NCBI GenBank assembly: GCA_022606135.1
Contig: JABYQN010000005.1
Span: 372,001-436,000 of the forward strand
Length of the DNA: 64,000 nt
Source: Fomes fomentarius
Lineage: Eukaryota > Basidiomycota > Agaricomycetes > Polyporales > Polyporaceae
Direction of reading: 5' to 3'
Below the pieces are notes generated by a model. That model worked only from the letters and a program-made list of their open reading frames with translations. It was not told the DNA's origin and searched no databases. Shown piece by piece: positions 1-11,276 of the stretch (the stretch's first letter is position 1; each line of letters opens with the position of its first letter). The position numbers and the translations under genes were made by a program.

Positions 1-343
1 GATGAACCAGTATATCTCGACGTCTATTCTATCAGAATGATCTCCATTCCAATTGTCTGCTGCGTCGATTTCCCTCCCTTTGTCGCACACTCTGCAGAAC
101 CCATACTTGTGATACAATCTACAATACATATCTCTCTTCTCAGAGAGCGTTCAAAGGCTGCCAGGCAGGTGGCTGGAGTGTGTTGAGCCGTTGTAGGCCT
201 CAATTCACGGCCCTAAACGCGAGAAGAGAAGACCTGGTGTTATATTGTTTTCATTGCATTGGTCGTCCGCAAGCAGGTTGATGGCCTAACGTGATCATGC
301 ATTGTCGCTGATAGTCATACACTATAAAAAGCTGCCTAAGCCC
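1..343. other. intergenic, no gene seen
   Basis: No supported coding region. This is the 3' flank of the minus-strand BLI-3-like gene and probably the flank of a gene beyond the left edge. It is mixed-composition sequence without repeats. Confidence 0.5.
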
Positions 344-1135
344 CTACTTCTTCGTCGTCAATCCTTGCACTAATTGGATCTACCCCACATGAACATTTGT
401 TAGGCAACCGAAAGGCCGGAAAAGATGGCGCATATACTCACTTCATCCTTCGTGATCGTCCTCAACTCGCCAGGCACGGCAGTCTTACCAGTGACCGTAC
501 TAACAGCAACGTTCATCGCCTGCCCGACCTTGGTTTGGCTGGACTGCCAGTAGCGTATCTCGTCTGGAACAACTTCGATGACAGCTACACGAGGGTCGTT
601 CTGGTCGCCCTTGTGCACGCCATCACCGAGGTCACCGAACCATGCAGACGTCCTGTGCAGAGCTTGCTATGAGCTTCGAACGCGACAATGATATGGACGG
701 GGGCTACGTACGCGGAGCTCCAGTGCTTTGCGATCGTCTCCCTGTCTTGGGAGATCTTGGCGATGCCCGAATAGGAGGCCCAGTTGGTGGTGGTGTAGTC
801 GTAGAATGAGACATTCACGTGCGAGTCGTTTTGGATCTCTTCGAATTTGTGCGAGACACGGTTCGCGACGAAGACGACCGCCACCTGGTGGGGTGATACA
901 GCTAGGGACGATGAGGATGTCATGGGTGATTCACATATGCGCACACATAACTGGTGAACGTACGTCCGACTGGGGCCATTGCACGCGAGTGCAGTTCTCC
1001 AGAGGCAGAACGAGTGGTGAGCATACCGGTCTTCACATTTTTGACGATTGCGTGGAGGCCGGCGATCTTCTCCTGAGGTGTGGGGTTGTTGTTCTCCGCC
1101 TTGGCAGTGTAGGGGTCGAGCTCCTTGTTAGACAT
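344..1135 (-). CDS. bli-3: BLI-3-like pyridoxamine-phosphate-oxidase-fold protein
   Basis: This is a small FMN-binding split-barrel protein of the general stress protein 26 / BLI-3 family. Neurospora bli-3 was described as blue-light-inducible; its substrate is not established. I rebuilt four exons on the minus strand. The start ATG is at 1135. An intron with donor near 960 splices APVG to a block containing VAVVFVANRVSHKFEEIQ. An intron between about 705 and 652 joins HWSSA to TSAWFGDLGDGVHKGD. The last intron, with donor gtgagt near 440, leads to a short tail ending KK-stop at 344. The AWFGDLGDGVH block followed by DPRVAVIEV is the family signature. Family length is about 200 residues, as here. 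It is divergent with the gene starting at 2170. The exon 3 and 4 borders are inferred from phase and family pattern. Confidence 0.8.
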
Positions 1136-2169
1136 TGTGCGAACAGGATACGAGTTTGGAAAGAGAAAGGTGAGTTAATGGGGGGTAAAGGAGAGAAAAA
1201 CGAACGCGTCGAGGTGAAGGGTATATATGTGCAAGGCCAACGAGCGTCGAGCGAGAAGAGGAGACTGACGTCGACGTTGTGCTCTGACATCATAGCTGTC
1301 TCCGCTTGGGACAGTTGGCTCATCCCGAGTGACACAACTCAAACCTTAACACTGGACGCCAGCGCCTCGACCGCGCCGCTCGCGCAGTTTGGCAGCGTGT
1401 GGCATACCCCATAGCTACTTCCGCGAAAGTCGGTATTTTGTTCGTGGCGGGGTGGAAGCAATGGGCGGATCTGCGGTGAGCTCGCGCCACATGCATGGCT
1501 TGGGCAAAGTATGATAGATTGTTCAGGCTTCTTTCCGCAGGTCTGTGTCTTAAGGCAGAGCTATAGATACGTCTCATGGCACCGCCCGGAGCGAGCATGC
1601 GCAGGACGCGTTCTTCCCGGTCGGTTTCAAGGATAATGGTATCAAAGAATGAGACCATCGGAGGTTGTCAGGGCAGGAAACCGGAGAATCGATGAAAATT
1701 CTTATAAAGCAGATTCCACAAAGGGATGGGAGAGAGGACGCCGGGGGAACAAGGGACGTGAGACGGTGGAGATCGACAGCAACCAGGGGACAGAGACGGG
1801 ATACGCCGAGAGCTTGTGTACGCGGTGTTTGGCAACGGGCGTCACCGCAAATGTCCCACTGCTGTTTGTTTTCGGCCGTTTTCAGGTTGACTGTTGCTGT
1901 TTACCGCCACTCTCGCCTTTGCTTCTCTTCCAAACCGTGCTTGATACCGACTCTCCCTTTTACATCTCTGCTTTTGCTGCCCGCTGGCACCATACTTCCC
2001 CGCCTCCAAAACATAGAAGAGTCCGACCCCACCCTGTCGTGATCCATCAAGCCCAGTGCCTGTATAATCCCCACCCACTTGCCTACGCTCCACCAAGTAT
2101 TATCACGCTCCACTATCACGCCCCCATATAGCCCCCTGCACACACGACACATCCACGCATCTCCCCATA
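1136..2169. other. divergent intergenic region
   Basis: About 1 kb lies between two head-to-head genes. Several short open frames on both strands, including one of 160 codons at 1649-2131, look compositional: no domain-like pattern, no splice-consistent extension. From about 1855 to 2160 the plus strand is rich in pyrimidines, as expected of a fungal promoter/leader for the gene starting at 2170. Confidence 0.5.
1222..1229 (-). promoter_or_regulatory. TATA-like element of the BLI-3-like gene
   Basis: The run tatatat, read as atatata on the minus strand, lies about 90 bases upstream of the start codon at 1135. The spacing fits a TATA box, and no other TATA-like run is closer to this gene. Confidence 0.4.
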
Positions 2170-3185
2170 ATGGCCACTTTCTATTCCTCATTCTTCTCTT
2201 CCGGCTTGCTCGCCCCAAACGCCCAGTCGCCGCGTTCTCAAACTCCCCGCCCGTCCTCGCCCACGACCCCTCGGGCAGCAGCGAGCCTACTCCCGGACGA
2301 CACAACCCCAACGGGTCTCGCCACTCCAGGGGAGAGCATCAGTGCTGCGGACGAGTCTCAAGTCCTCCCTTCTATCTCAGTCGCCGCCACCGATGACTCT
2401 CGGCCTCGTCTTCGCAGGCGGCGTTCGTCGCTCGCGGGCGTAAGTTCCCCTCTCACCGCAATGAAGACCTCGGGTTCCATGCGCTCAGCAGCAGCCTCCG
2501 CCCAACGGAGTTTACGTGCTCGGTCAGGGAGCGACGCCAGCATCCTCTCAACCGCATCCGGAACTTCAATTGTTGGCATGCTGTGGCACGACAGCCCGCC
2601 CGCAAAGTCGAACACGTCGAAGCCAACTGGCATCGTCGGGCGACTGCGCAGCGGCAGCCTCGGGACCGCTCTACGGTAAGCACCTTATGCACGCATACAG
2701 CCCGACCACGTTCTGATTGATCTGCGTCCATGCATACTGTCTGCCACGTTTTCGCCCCGTTTGTTGCCACCTCTAGCCCTCGCCGCGGACTGCGCCGCTC
2801 AGTGCCCGTCATCCCCGCGCTGCCGCCTCCCAGTGCGCCTCTCCCAGCCGTGCCACCCGTCCCTGACCTCTCAATCTCTCCCACCTCGCCACTCCCCACG
2901 ATCGCCCAAAGCCCACGGACACCCGTGACGCCGCGTCGACCGCTCACACGCCGGGTCCAGACGTGTGACAACTACCACCTCACGTCGGCGCCGTTCAGCG
3001 TCGCGGGCGCGTCCCCGATGTGCGTCATGGACGACGAGGATACGTACGCGGCCTCGCTGCGTGCGGGCATTCCGTCCAGTCCTGCACTGAAAAGCTCGGG
3101 CGCGGGCGCGGAGAACGAGATGCAGGTTGACTACCCGAGTCCCGTCGACGGTGCGGTGTTTGAATGGGGACGCGGACAGACCTAG
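2170..3185 (+). CDS. Ser/Pro-rich hypothetical protein
   Basis: Two exons (2170-2675 and 2777-3185) join through a canonical 101-nt intron to give a 304-residue protein. It is low complexity and probably disordered: Ser/Ala/Pro-rich N-terminal half with an Arg cluster (RPRLRRRRSS), then Pro-rich runs such as PALPPPSAPLP and repeated SP/TP sites. The C-terminal 60 residues are less biased (DNYHLTSAPFSVAG, then MDDEDTYAASLRAG) and may be the conserved part. There is no signal peptide and no membrane segment. I do not recognise a family. SP/TP and RRxS sites suggest phosphorylation, which is inference only. Confidence 0.65.
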
Positions 3186-4270
3186 AAATCAGGTCGCTAC
3201 AATGTTCGCCAGATAGCCGGATTCCGTCCTTCCGTTCAGTTCAGTTTCACTCGTACACTATTACTATGGAGTGCTCCGGGCGAGCACTGGTCGCAATTCC
3301 GCTACACCGCTCTCTCTCTCTCTTGACTATGTTCTCTCTCGCCACTCTATAACGCCTCACACGTCTCACGCATAATTATTGCGGCGCGCGTGCGCGTGCC
3401 GCCGCCGCCACATGTGGCTTGCATGCCCTCGACGGACATGCGTTCGTTCTCGTATCACCTGCCTCATAATCCCCCATATACATCATCTGCATATATGCAT
3501 GCATGTTTCGTGTCTCGCGTCTCATGCGTCCGTGCGTATGCAGTTTCACGTCCACCGCCTGTACCGTACGTATTGAATACGCGACTATATATCGGACGTT
3601 CCGATACTGTTGATAATGGCTAATTGCTTCCGGTTTGCGTACCCTTCGTATACTTACTTTTACCTTATTGTACGATGCTCTTACTATCCATTTGCTAGAA
3701 GACAATCCGATCATATTGTAGAACCCGTACTCGCGCACCTATGTGGTTTCTACTTCTTTCCATAGGGAACTCAACGTAGAGACATCCGAGGAGACGGCGA
3801 GTAGGCTCTTCTTCCGGCCCATCCGACGTACCAATTGCGGGTTCCAGATCTCCAACCACACCGTCGATACTGCTAGTACTAAGTTTGATAGTGCTAGCTG
3901 GTACTAACCTATGAATTGTACACCATTAAGCTAGCAAAGGTCATTGAGGTAAGTACTGTTTGAGAAATTAAGTCACAACTGACTCGGAGACTCCTCCTGG
4001 TGGCAGCGTCTGAATCACGTGCAATCACCTACGTATCATAGAACTTGTCATAGTCTAATAAGTAGTTGATATCAAGATCTCACCATTGTTGCTAGAGGAT
4101 GACTTGGTTCATATTCGGATGTGGAACCTCGTGAGTTCAAACCATGCCTGCGGCGCTAGGTTCTAGCTACGTTGGCATCTTTGCAGGCGGATGATTATAA
4201 CCGTGGTCACTCAGTGACTCTATGTAAACTTCGGACGACAGGGCTCCGTAGCGAACTATTTTTACGTGAG
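3186..4270. other. intergenic, AT-richer, no gene seen
   Basis: About 1.1 kb lies between the 3' ends of converging units. It contains a CG-rich patch near 3380-3410 and alternating purine/pyrimidine stretches, but no splice-consistent coding exons. A weak RNA polymerase III box-B-like string near 4133 is noted among the rejected items. Confidence 0.5.
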
Positions 4271-6076
4271 TTAGTGGATGGACAGGCCTGCTGTAGTATC
4301 CCGAGCTTCTTCGAAGTTTCTAGCTACGAATATCCTACTGCAATCCTCTACATTCTCCCGCAACTCCCGGTACCCATCCGAGTCTACCCACGCCGAGAAG
4401 TCCGTCTTTAACTTCATCGCTAGTTCCTGCAAGGGATACGGGAACGGTGGCGTACGCCGCCACTTTATATATCGTACTATGCATTGCAGTAGGGCTTCAA
4501 CCGATCCCGTGTCACCTATGCCACTTTCGCCGTATTGCACAGATAATCTCTTCAATCCAGAAAGTGGGACATAGTATCCATGTGGTCCAAGCATCAAAGG
4601 GTAGGGCTGACATAATGCCTGTGAGAGGTCGCCATTCGCAATTAGATGAAGGGCTTCCAATCCGTGCCAGTGGTGGAGTTCTGTGCAGACCAGCCATTTC
4701 AGGCTGGCGTTGATCACTTCGGAGTCAAAGGTGACTTTCAAGTGAAGCGCCCTTTCTCCTTCTTGAAATTCAGTTGCCAAGTAGGAGGCGTAGGAGGCAA
4801 GAATATGGCCTAGAGTGTTCGATTCGGTCGCCGTCAGCTCTTCATCCCGATAGTTGACCCAAACCTCCAACTTCCCTCTTCCATATTCGACTCGTCCGTC
4901 CCTCATCAATCTACGATGTCTGGCGGAGAAGCCACATTGTATTATGCGGCTGCTTTCCGGACATTCGTCTCTTATTTCGTGTATGAATTCAACATCATTT
5001 GAACGGGTGAAAAGTGAATCTCCGGGAGGTTTGAAAGTAAGATTAGTGTTAGCGATTGGCAAATTCTGATTCGCCTTGCGCCAGGGTTGTACGAACACAG
5101 TTATTCGTGCTGTAACGTCGGGTGGGAGCCATAAACTCGTGAGAAGCAGGCGAATCTGCTCATCCTTGTTGGCGATCACTAAGTTCTTCAAATGTTCGAG
5201 CTTGACGACCTCATGTCGGTGTTGTCCTTTGTCAGCGGCGAATATGTTCAAGTAGTCCTTGAGTTCCAGAGTTCACAGCCGCTTGGCATCCTTCAATACC
5301 TCAAGGAATTCGGACAGCTCCATTATGGGAACATCGCCGAGATACATATTGAGTCTCAATGTGTGCAGGTTGGAGAATTCGCCGCTTATTCGCCGCTGTG
5401 GATACCAAAAGGAGATGACCCATAATGTGAGCCGCTCTAACCTTGAGGAGATCAAGGTTGGGACGTCTCGAGAAGGAAGAGCATCTAGGTCGTAGATGTT
5501 AAAGCCTTGGATCAAATGGAGATCAATCTCCAGCCCCTTGACGTATCCCTGGGGTGTAAGTTCGAACTGAATCTCTAAGTGCCAATCATCACGATTAACA
5601 AGCCCGATTTGATGATCGTATCCAGACGATTGCTGCTGCTGCTGCTGCTCTTCTTCTTCTCCTTGGTTCACTAATATTCCTTGCACGTTTTGCAATTTTA
5701 ACGTGGCAGAACCGTCTACGTATTCCATGGAGAGGGGTTCCTCTCCTGTGGGCAGGGCTCGGTGGGTAGTCAGGATCCACAGCGCTGGTGGAGAAGGCAT
5801 TGCGCCGTATGCTGAGGCGAGAAAGGTCAGATGTATCAACGCTGTGGGATCCGAAAGAAGTGGGGTTGATGGTGAATCGACGAAATCAAACGGGGGTTTA
5901 TATAGGTATCTGCATAGGATCACTTTCGGCAGGGTCGGCGGAGATCCGGGATACTCCCGAGCGGATATTGCGTTGATGCATCTTCCGACCCGGCGTTCAT
6001 TTGGCGGCGCAACGGGTACGTGCAGGTGTTTTGGGTGAATTGTGTATGGTAAAACTGCACTTGTTCGTCCGTTCAC
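4271..6076 (-). pseudogene. F-box/LRR-like gene with in-frame stop
   Basis: Two open stretches in the same minus-strand frame (6076-5276 and 5272-4271) are separated by one TGA codon at about 5275-5273. Coding character continues straight through: DAKRL, stop, TLELKDYLNIF. The sequence resembles the C-terminal LRR-like part of basidiomycete F-box proteins: alternating Leu-rich strands such as LERLTLWVISF, FSNLHTLRLNMYL and KLEHLKNLVIANK. I see no clear N-terminal F-box in the roughly 70 residues upstream, so the gene may also be 5'-truncated. A (Gln)6 run follows (Glu)4. The stop is compatible with a CGA to TGA transition, since Arg is expected at that point. Alternatives are a sequencing error or a spliced-out segment that I could not define. 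Confidence 0.6.
5631..5657. repeat. GCT/CTT trinucleotide microsatellite
   Basis: Six GCT units are followed by about three TTC units. On the minus strand they encode the Glu/Gln homopolymer inside the F-box-like pseudogene. Confidence 0.8.
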
Positions 6077-6522
6077 TGCCTACTCGAGGTATGCTCGCTT
6101 TGCTCATGACCGCGTTGCATATGCATATTGATGCATCTCACAGTCACAGTAGATCTGGAATACTCTCGGCGGCGCTGCTACCATCATACATCGCTCAGCC
6201 ATACTGTGGACTCCAGACTACAGTTATTTGTGTGTTGCGAGGTACCGTCGCCACTCCAGCGTGGTTGACCTAAGACCTTGTCATCGGTGCGCGAAGCTTA
6301 TTATGTGGAGATGCCCATGCTATCGACCCCACCCAACCAAAGCAGACACATCTCTGTGTACGACAACATCGGCGCAGAAACAACAGGTATCTGTCAGATG
6401 GCATTGGAAGATGAATGAACAACAGCCGCCGTTGCGATCGTGACTGGGCTGACAATATTCCCCAGCGCCATCACGCAGCTCGTACACCTCGAGCCGTCCT
6501 CGTCTCAGATTAATACTTCAAT
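6077..6522. other. divergent intergenic region
   Basis: This is the shared upstream region of the F-box-like pseudogene (-) and the PH/coiled-coil gene (+). No supported coding exons. Confidence 0.5.
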
Positions 6523-9500
6523 ATGTCGTCCCTCACCCGCAGAAGCACGGCCACAGACGAGTCATCGCCAATCCATACGCCTTATAGCGACTTACCTCTG
6601 CCACAATACAACAAGTCCAATGCACGGTTCGCACAGAATGGCCACGGTGGCGTCCACATCCGTTCCCCTTCATCAGCAACTTCATCGCGCTCCAGCTTCC
6701 ACCACATACAAGGTAGAACGCCAGCAGAAGAGCCCGACTCATACTTCGTCGAGCCTCCTCGCCACCGCGAGCATCGTTCCGAGCTCAGTCGTCGCGGCAC
6801 GACGAAGGAGCTCATCGGGCGCTTCGAGGCGATGGGCGACTCTTCCGAGTTAGCCGCGCAGCGAAACGCGTCCATACGGCGCGAGAACAGCAGCATCCGC
6901 GGCTCAACACGTATCGAGGTCCGGAAGAAGGACAAGGGCCGATCTCCGATCCGCCAATCGCTCCGCAATTTCCTCTCCGTGTTCAAGAAGAACAAGCCTG
7001 CGCCTCATGGACACGCGAAGGAGTCGTCGCCACAGCCAGAGCCTCGTCTCCGGAGTCCGAGTCCGTTGAGCTCTCGCTATGGCGGCAACTACGCAGACAC
7101 TGTGAAGCACAAGCCCGATCCACCGCCACTCACTCTGCAGATCCCGCAAGCGCCAGCAGACCCAAGCCGAGATGAGCGAACGGTCTGCATCTCGCCTGTG
7201 TCGGCACACACGGGCAAGGCAGGCCCACTCCTGTATCTGTCCCGGATTCCTACGGCCTCGAATATTCCAGCCGTGTGGATGAACTGCACCGCTCAGCTGC
7301 ACTCGACGCATATCTTGATCATGTGGGAGACGCCGCAAGGGAATCCGTCCCCAAAGCTTGTGTCTTTCAAAGCGTGCGCCGACGTTCGTTCCCTGGCACC
7401 AGCGGACTTGACCGAGGAGGAGCGCAAGTTCTTGCCTAGCGAGCCAGAGTGGAAGGTCTTCGAGCTCCTCTTCGAAGGTCGTGCGAGGGAGAGGTTCGCA
7501 GCTAGGTCGCTGACGGAGAGGGCTACGTGGGTTAGTGCGATATGGTACGTTACATCATGTGGCGTACTTACCTTGAGCCAACTAACAGTAAATGCGTAGG
7601 GACGCGGTGCTCCAGGCGCAAGAGGATCGAATGCGAACACCCGTGAGTTCAGAGAGCACATATATCCCGCGGTCTTCCCGCCTAGAATTCCCTGAGCCAG
7701 TATCCGCAGCAAGCATTGAGCCACCCGCCGCAAAGCTGGACCATACAGACCTCATCCCGCCCAGCCAGCCATCGCGGATCTCCGCGAGTAGCATGAATCG
7801 CGACCTCCCACCAGTACCCGCAGGACCCTCCAAGCCCCCGCAACTACCCAAGCTGGACATGCGGAACCTTTCTATGACCGCCTCCGCGCTTTCTCCGCTG
7901 CCCGCGCCACCCGCCACTCCGTCGAGCGTACGTGCGGCGTTCCTAGTCTCTGCTCGACCAGATAGTCCGTCGCGAACCCCGAGCCCTTCCATTCGCAACC
8001 TCGACCAGCGTAGCATGGTAAAGCAGCGTCTGGCACAGCTCGAGAACGGTTCCTCGAGTCGCCCGCAGAGTTCCAAGCTCATGTCGCCTACGAGTTCGAA
8101 GTCGGGACGAGACAGTCCGCTAGCGATGAGACGCCAGGATACTACAGCATCGAGTAGGGCCGAGTCCATCGTGGAAGCCTACATGAACCCAGGCGCGAGC
8201 TCTCCTGTGTCGATGCGGTCAGCGGGACTCACGACCATCGCATCGCGCATGAGTTCTCCTACACAGCCGGAAAGTCAGTTCAGCCAAACGAACGAGAAGT
8301 TCAGTATACTGCTCCACCCACCTAAGCAAGGGCTTGCGCCGCTTTCTCCGGCGTCTGAGTACTCTACAAACGACGAGCCAGGGTCGAAATTTGGTACAAC
8401 CACACCCTCTGCGTTCAGGCCGCTCATGGTCCCTCTTCCCGCGTCTCCTACGACTATCCTTCCTCGGTCGACCGTATTGCAGCAGGCGAACGCCGACAGC
8501 GCGGTGAAGCCGATGCTGGAGGCAATCCAACAGGGTGTGGGGAACCTTCAAGAGAGTTCAGCGGATACCCGTACGAACATTGACTGCATACGCACCAAGG
8601 TCGGCGAGGTGCTTGCCGAGTTGCGTCGTCTCCCTTGCCAACAAGAGCGAGATAGCGGGGCTCGAAACTCATCGGTTCTTCTGGAGAGACTGGATGGAAT
8701 AAGGAGCGAGATTCTCCAAGGGATTCAGGGAGCAGTCGCGGGATTGCGAGCGACAGAGGGCGAAACCAGGACGACTCCGGCTGAGCTACCAGGGTTGACC
8801 GAGCTCCATGAGAAGCTGGACAGCCTCATCAGAACGTCTCAACAACGTGTGGGCGAGAACTCAGAGGGCGAAGGCGAAGCTGTCCAGACAACCAAGATCT
8901 CGGACGAGCAGCTCGCAGAAGTGTTGTCTCTACTGAGAAATGCAGAAGAGCAGCGCGCGGCGCAGTCCGAGCAACAGACGGATAGCATTCGCTACCTGAA
9001 CGAACTGAATACGGTCAGTGCCATTCCCAACTAGCATATCCAGGTACTCACAATCTTCCTAGTGGCTCGAGGCCTTTGTCAAGCACGGAACCTCGCAAAT
9101 CGACGGCGTCGCTGCGGATGTCCAACAGCTCTGTCGAGAGCTAGCACCTATACCAGAACTACAGGACGACCCAGATGCCGCGCAGGAAGGGCAGGAAGGA
9201 GAGTCGCCTTCTGGTTCATTGCTATCCGACATCAGGAGGCTTCTCGTTCAGAACAGGGAGCGCGAGCAGAATACAGCCGAGCTACATGCCTCAGTCAATG
9301 GTCTTATGGCTGCTGTACAAGAGGAGCTCCGGCAAACTGCAGAAGTGCGGAGCGTGATGTGTGAGTACCTTGCGTCGGCCTTATGCTCCCTTTGCCCACT
9401 GAGGCTCTTACAGCGCCTGAGTCTGTGATTGGTATGATCGACCAACAGCGCCAACACCAGGAAGGGTTGCTCAAGGCGCTGGCTACTGGTGAGTACACCA

Positions 9501-10042
9501 AATGCCCGTCCGTTGCTGTACACAGGCTGAAAGGTAGCAGAACTATCGGCCGACATACGCGGGGAGCGGTTGCGATTCGTGGAAGCAATGAAAGAGGCAA
9601 CTGCCATCAACGTGCAAAGTGAGATACGACGTCTTCTCTAGCTCATCACGGATGCTGATGCAACGTACCAGTTCATGTCGAGCAGTTCAAGAAGGAACTG
9701 ACGCGTGAAGTGATCACCATGACTCAAGAAGTGAGCCGGCTTGAGAGGGAGAGACAGGGTCTTGAGCAGCATATAGCCGATCTCTTCGCGTTCTACGCGA
9801 AGCAGAAGCAGGGGGCGAAGGTGAGAAAGTCATTGGTCTATCGAGGATTGATATGCTCACCTCGGGAGATGCAGGGCAACGCACCCGCTCGGTCCTACAC
9901 GCAGGGCGCACCTGCACCTCAGCCTATGGTACAGCCTACACTCACCGTCATGCCTGGTGCGATGCCGTCGTCTCAGTCCGTGTACCGTCGGCCACTTCCC
10001 AGTCCTGCTCCGACGCCCAGTCCGACGCGTCGCGTCCGGTGA
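6523..10042 (+). CDS. PH-domain and coiled-coil protein
   Basis: Seven exons (6523-7544, 7600-9013, 9063-9360, 9414-9488, 9541-9618, 9672-9820, 9875-10042) give 1067 residues; all phases close. Residues 1-220 are Ser/Pro/Arg-rich with a basic patch (SLRNFLSVFKKNK). Residues about 230-345 look like a pleckstrin-homology domain: beta-rich, with YLSRIP and WMNCTAQLHSTHILIMWE, ending in a helix with the invariant Trp (TERATWVSAIWDAV) that spans the first intron. Then come 300 residues of Ser/Pro-rich linker with SPSRTPSPS sites, and residues about 635-990 are heptad-rich coiled coil. The tail is Pro-rich (PLPSPAPTPSPTRR). This layout suggests a membrane- or cortex-associated scaffold, by inference. 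It is followed closely by ATP16. Confidence 0.8.
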
Positions 10043-10301
10043 TTTCAATAGTGTTAGATAGTGGTAATGGCGCGTTTGCCTTCGTTTCAGGCGTTATGTT
10101 AGATGAGGCATACGATGAACTGCCTGCAGCGTCGTGAACGAGAGAGAAGCAAGGAGAGAGTCGACCATTTACGAGACGCCCGACGCTGTTGGGCGCTCCG
10201 TCTCCAAAGGCACGTGCGGGCCGACCCGGCATTCTCCGCGGAGGGACACACTCGGAAAGTCGAGCTCGCTGTCGCGCACAACCTGGTCTACTACAAAACT
10301 A

Positions 10302-10963
10302 ATGTCTGCGCTCCGTCTTGTTTCGTCTGCTGCTCGGCGAGCACCCAGGAACTTTGTCCTTGGCAGGAGAGGCTACGCTGAGGCCGCCGACAAGATCAGC
10401 TTGTCCCTTGTGCTCCCCCACCAGGTTCGTGCCAGCAATATTCTCATTACGGCGCACCCGTTGACCGTGTTCGCGACTTGCAGGCTATCTTCACCTCCAC
10501 TGATGTCGTTCAGGTGAACCTTGCAGCGGCGACTGGTGATATGGGTATCCTCGCCAACCACGCGCCCACGATTGAGCCTCTCCGCCCTGGCGTCGTCGAG
10601 GTCATCGAGTCGAGTAACGGGTCGAAAAAGTGGTTCGGTACGTGCTCCTCCTCTACTTGCGACACTCTCGCATGTTTACCTTGTGATACAAGTTTCTGGC
10701 GGATTTGCTACCGTTCACCCGAACAACAAGCTCACCATCAACGCCGTGGAAGCTGCTCCCCTTGAGGCGTTCTCTGCAGAGGTACAGCCCTCAGCCATCA
10801 TCTATTGGATGGCTCTGACACTGTTCTATTATCCTAGGCTGTTCGCACCAACCTCCAAGAGGCGCTGCGGGTTGCTGCAGGGAATGGCTCGGAGGAGGAC
10901 AAGGTTGAGGCACGAATTGAAGCGGACGTGTATGAGGCACTCCAGCACGCGCTGGCCAAGTAA
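10302..10963 (+). CDS. ATP16: mitochondrial F1 ATP synthase delta subunit
   Basis: Four exons (10302-10424, 10484-10637, 10693-10781, 10838-10963) encode 163 residues, the usual length. This central-stalk subunit of F1 couples rotation to ATP synthesis; it is homologous to bacterial epsilon. The N-terminus is a typical matrix-targeting leader (MSALRLVSSAARRAPRNF). The beta-sandwich core includes VNLAAATGDMGILANHAPTI and SGGFATVHPNNKLTINAVEA, then a two-helix C-terminal hairpin ending EALQHALAK. The third exon uses an AAG acceptor. The gene lies between the coiled-coil gene and the AlkB-like gene, all on the plus strand with independent promoters. Confidence 0.95.
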
Positions 10964-11276
10964 CGTTGTCTTTCCTGTCTTTCGCGTAGCATAGATTCTT
11001 GCCTGCATTGTGCGCGACGTGCATCTTCGCCCACTGTCAGAGCGCTTGGAGTCGCAGCGGAAGGTTACTGCAGTAACGCCGTCTGAAGGGAGTCTATTCC
11101 CACACTAGAGCTCGTTCTATGCTACAATTCCCGTCACCGCTGTGATCCAGATTCCAAGATGTCGCGAGGCGCGAATATATATTATCGGCTGTCCCCCACC
11201 ATTGTCCCTCCACCGACTTTGTCGTTGGCCTTGTTTCTCCCGCCGCATTCTGTGCCGCGGCTAGCCGTAGTAGGTC
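10964..11276. other. intergenic / 5' leader
   Basis: Just over 300 bases between ATP16 and the AlkB-like gene. It has a TATA-like tatatatt run near 11176 and a pyrimidine-rich stretch just before the next ATG. No coding exon seen. Confidence 0.5.

Noticed and set aside
1649..2131. 160-codon plus-strand open frame before the gene at 2170
   Set aside because: No ATG context, splice support or domain-like pattern; it overlaps the presumed leader of the next gene.
4085..4165. pol III box-B-like GAGTTCAAACC, possible tRNA-derived SINE
   Set aside because: No convincing box A, no cloverleaf, no target-site duplication and no second copy in the window.
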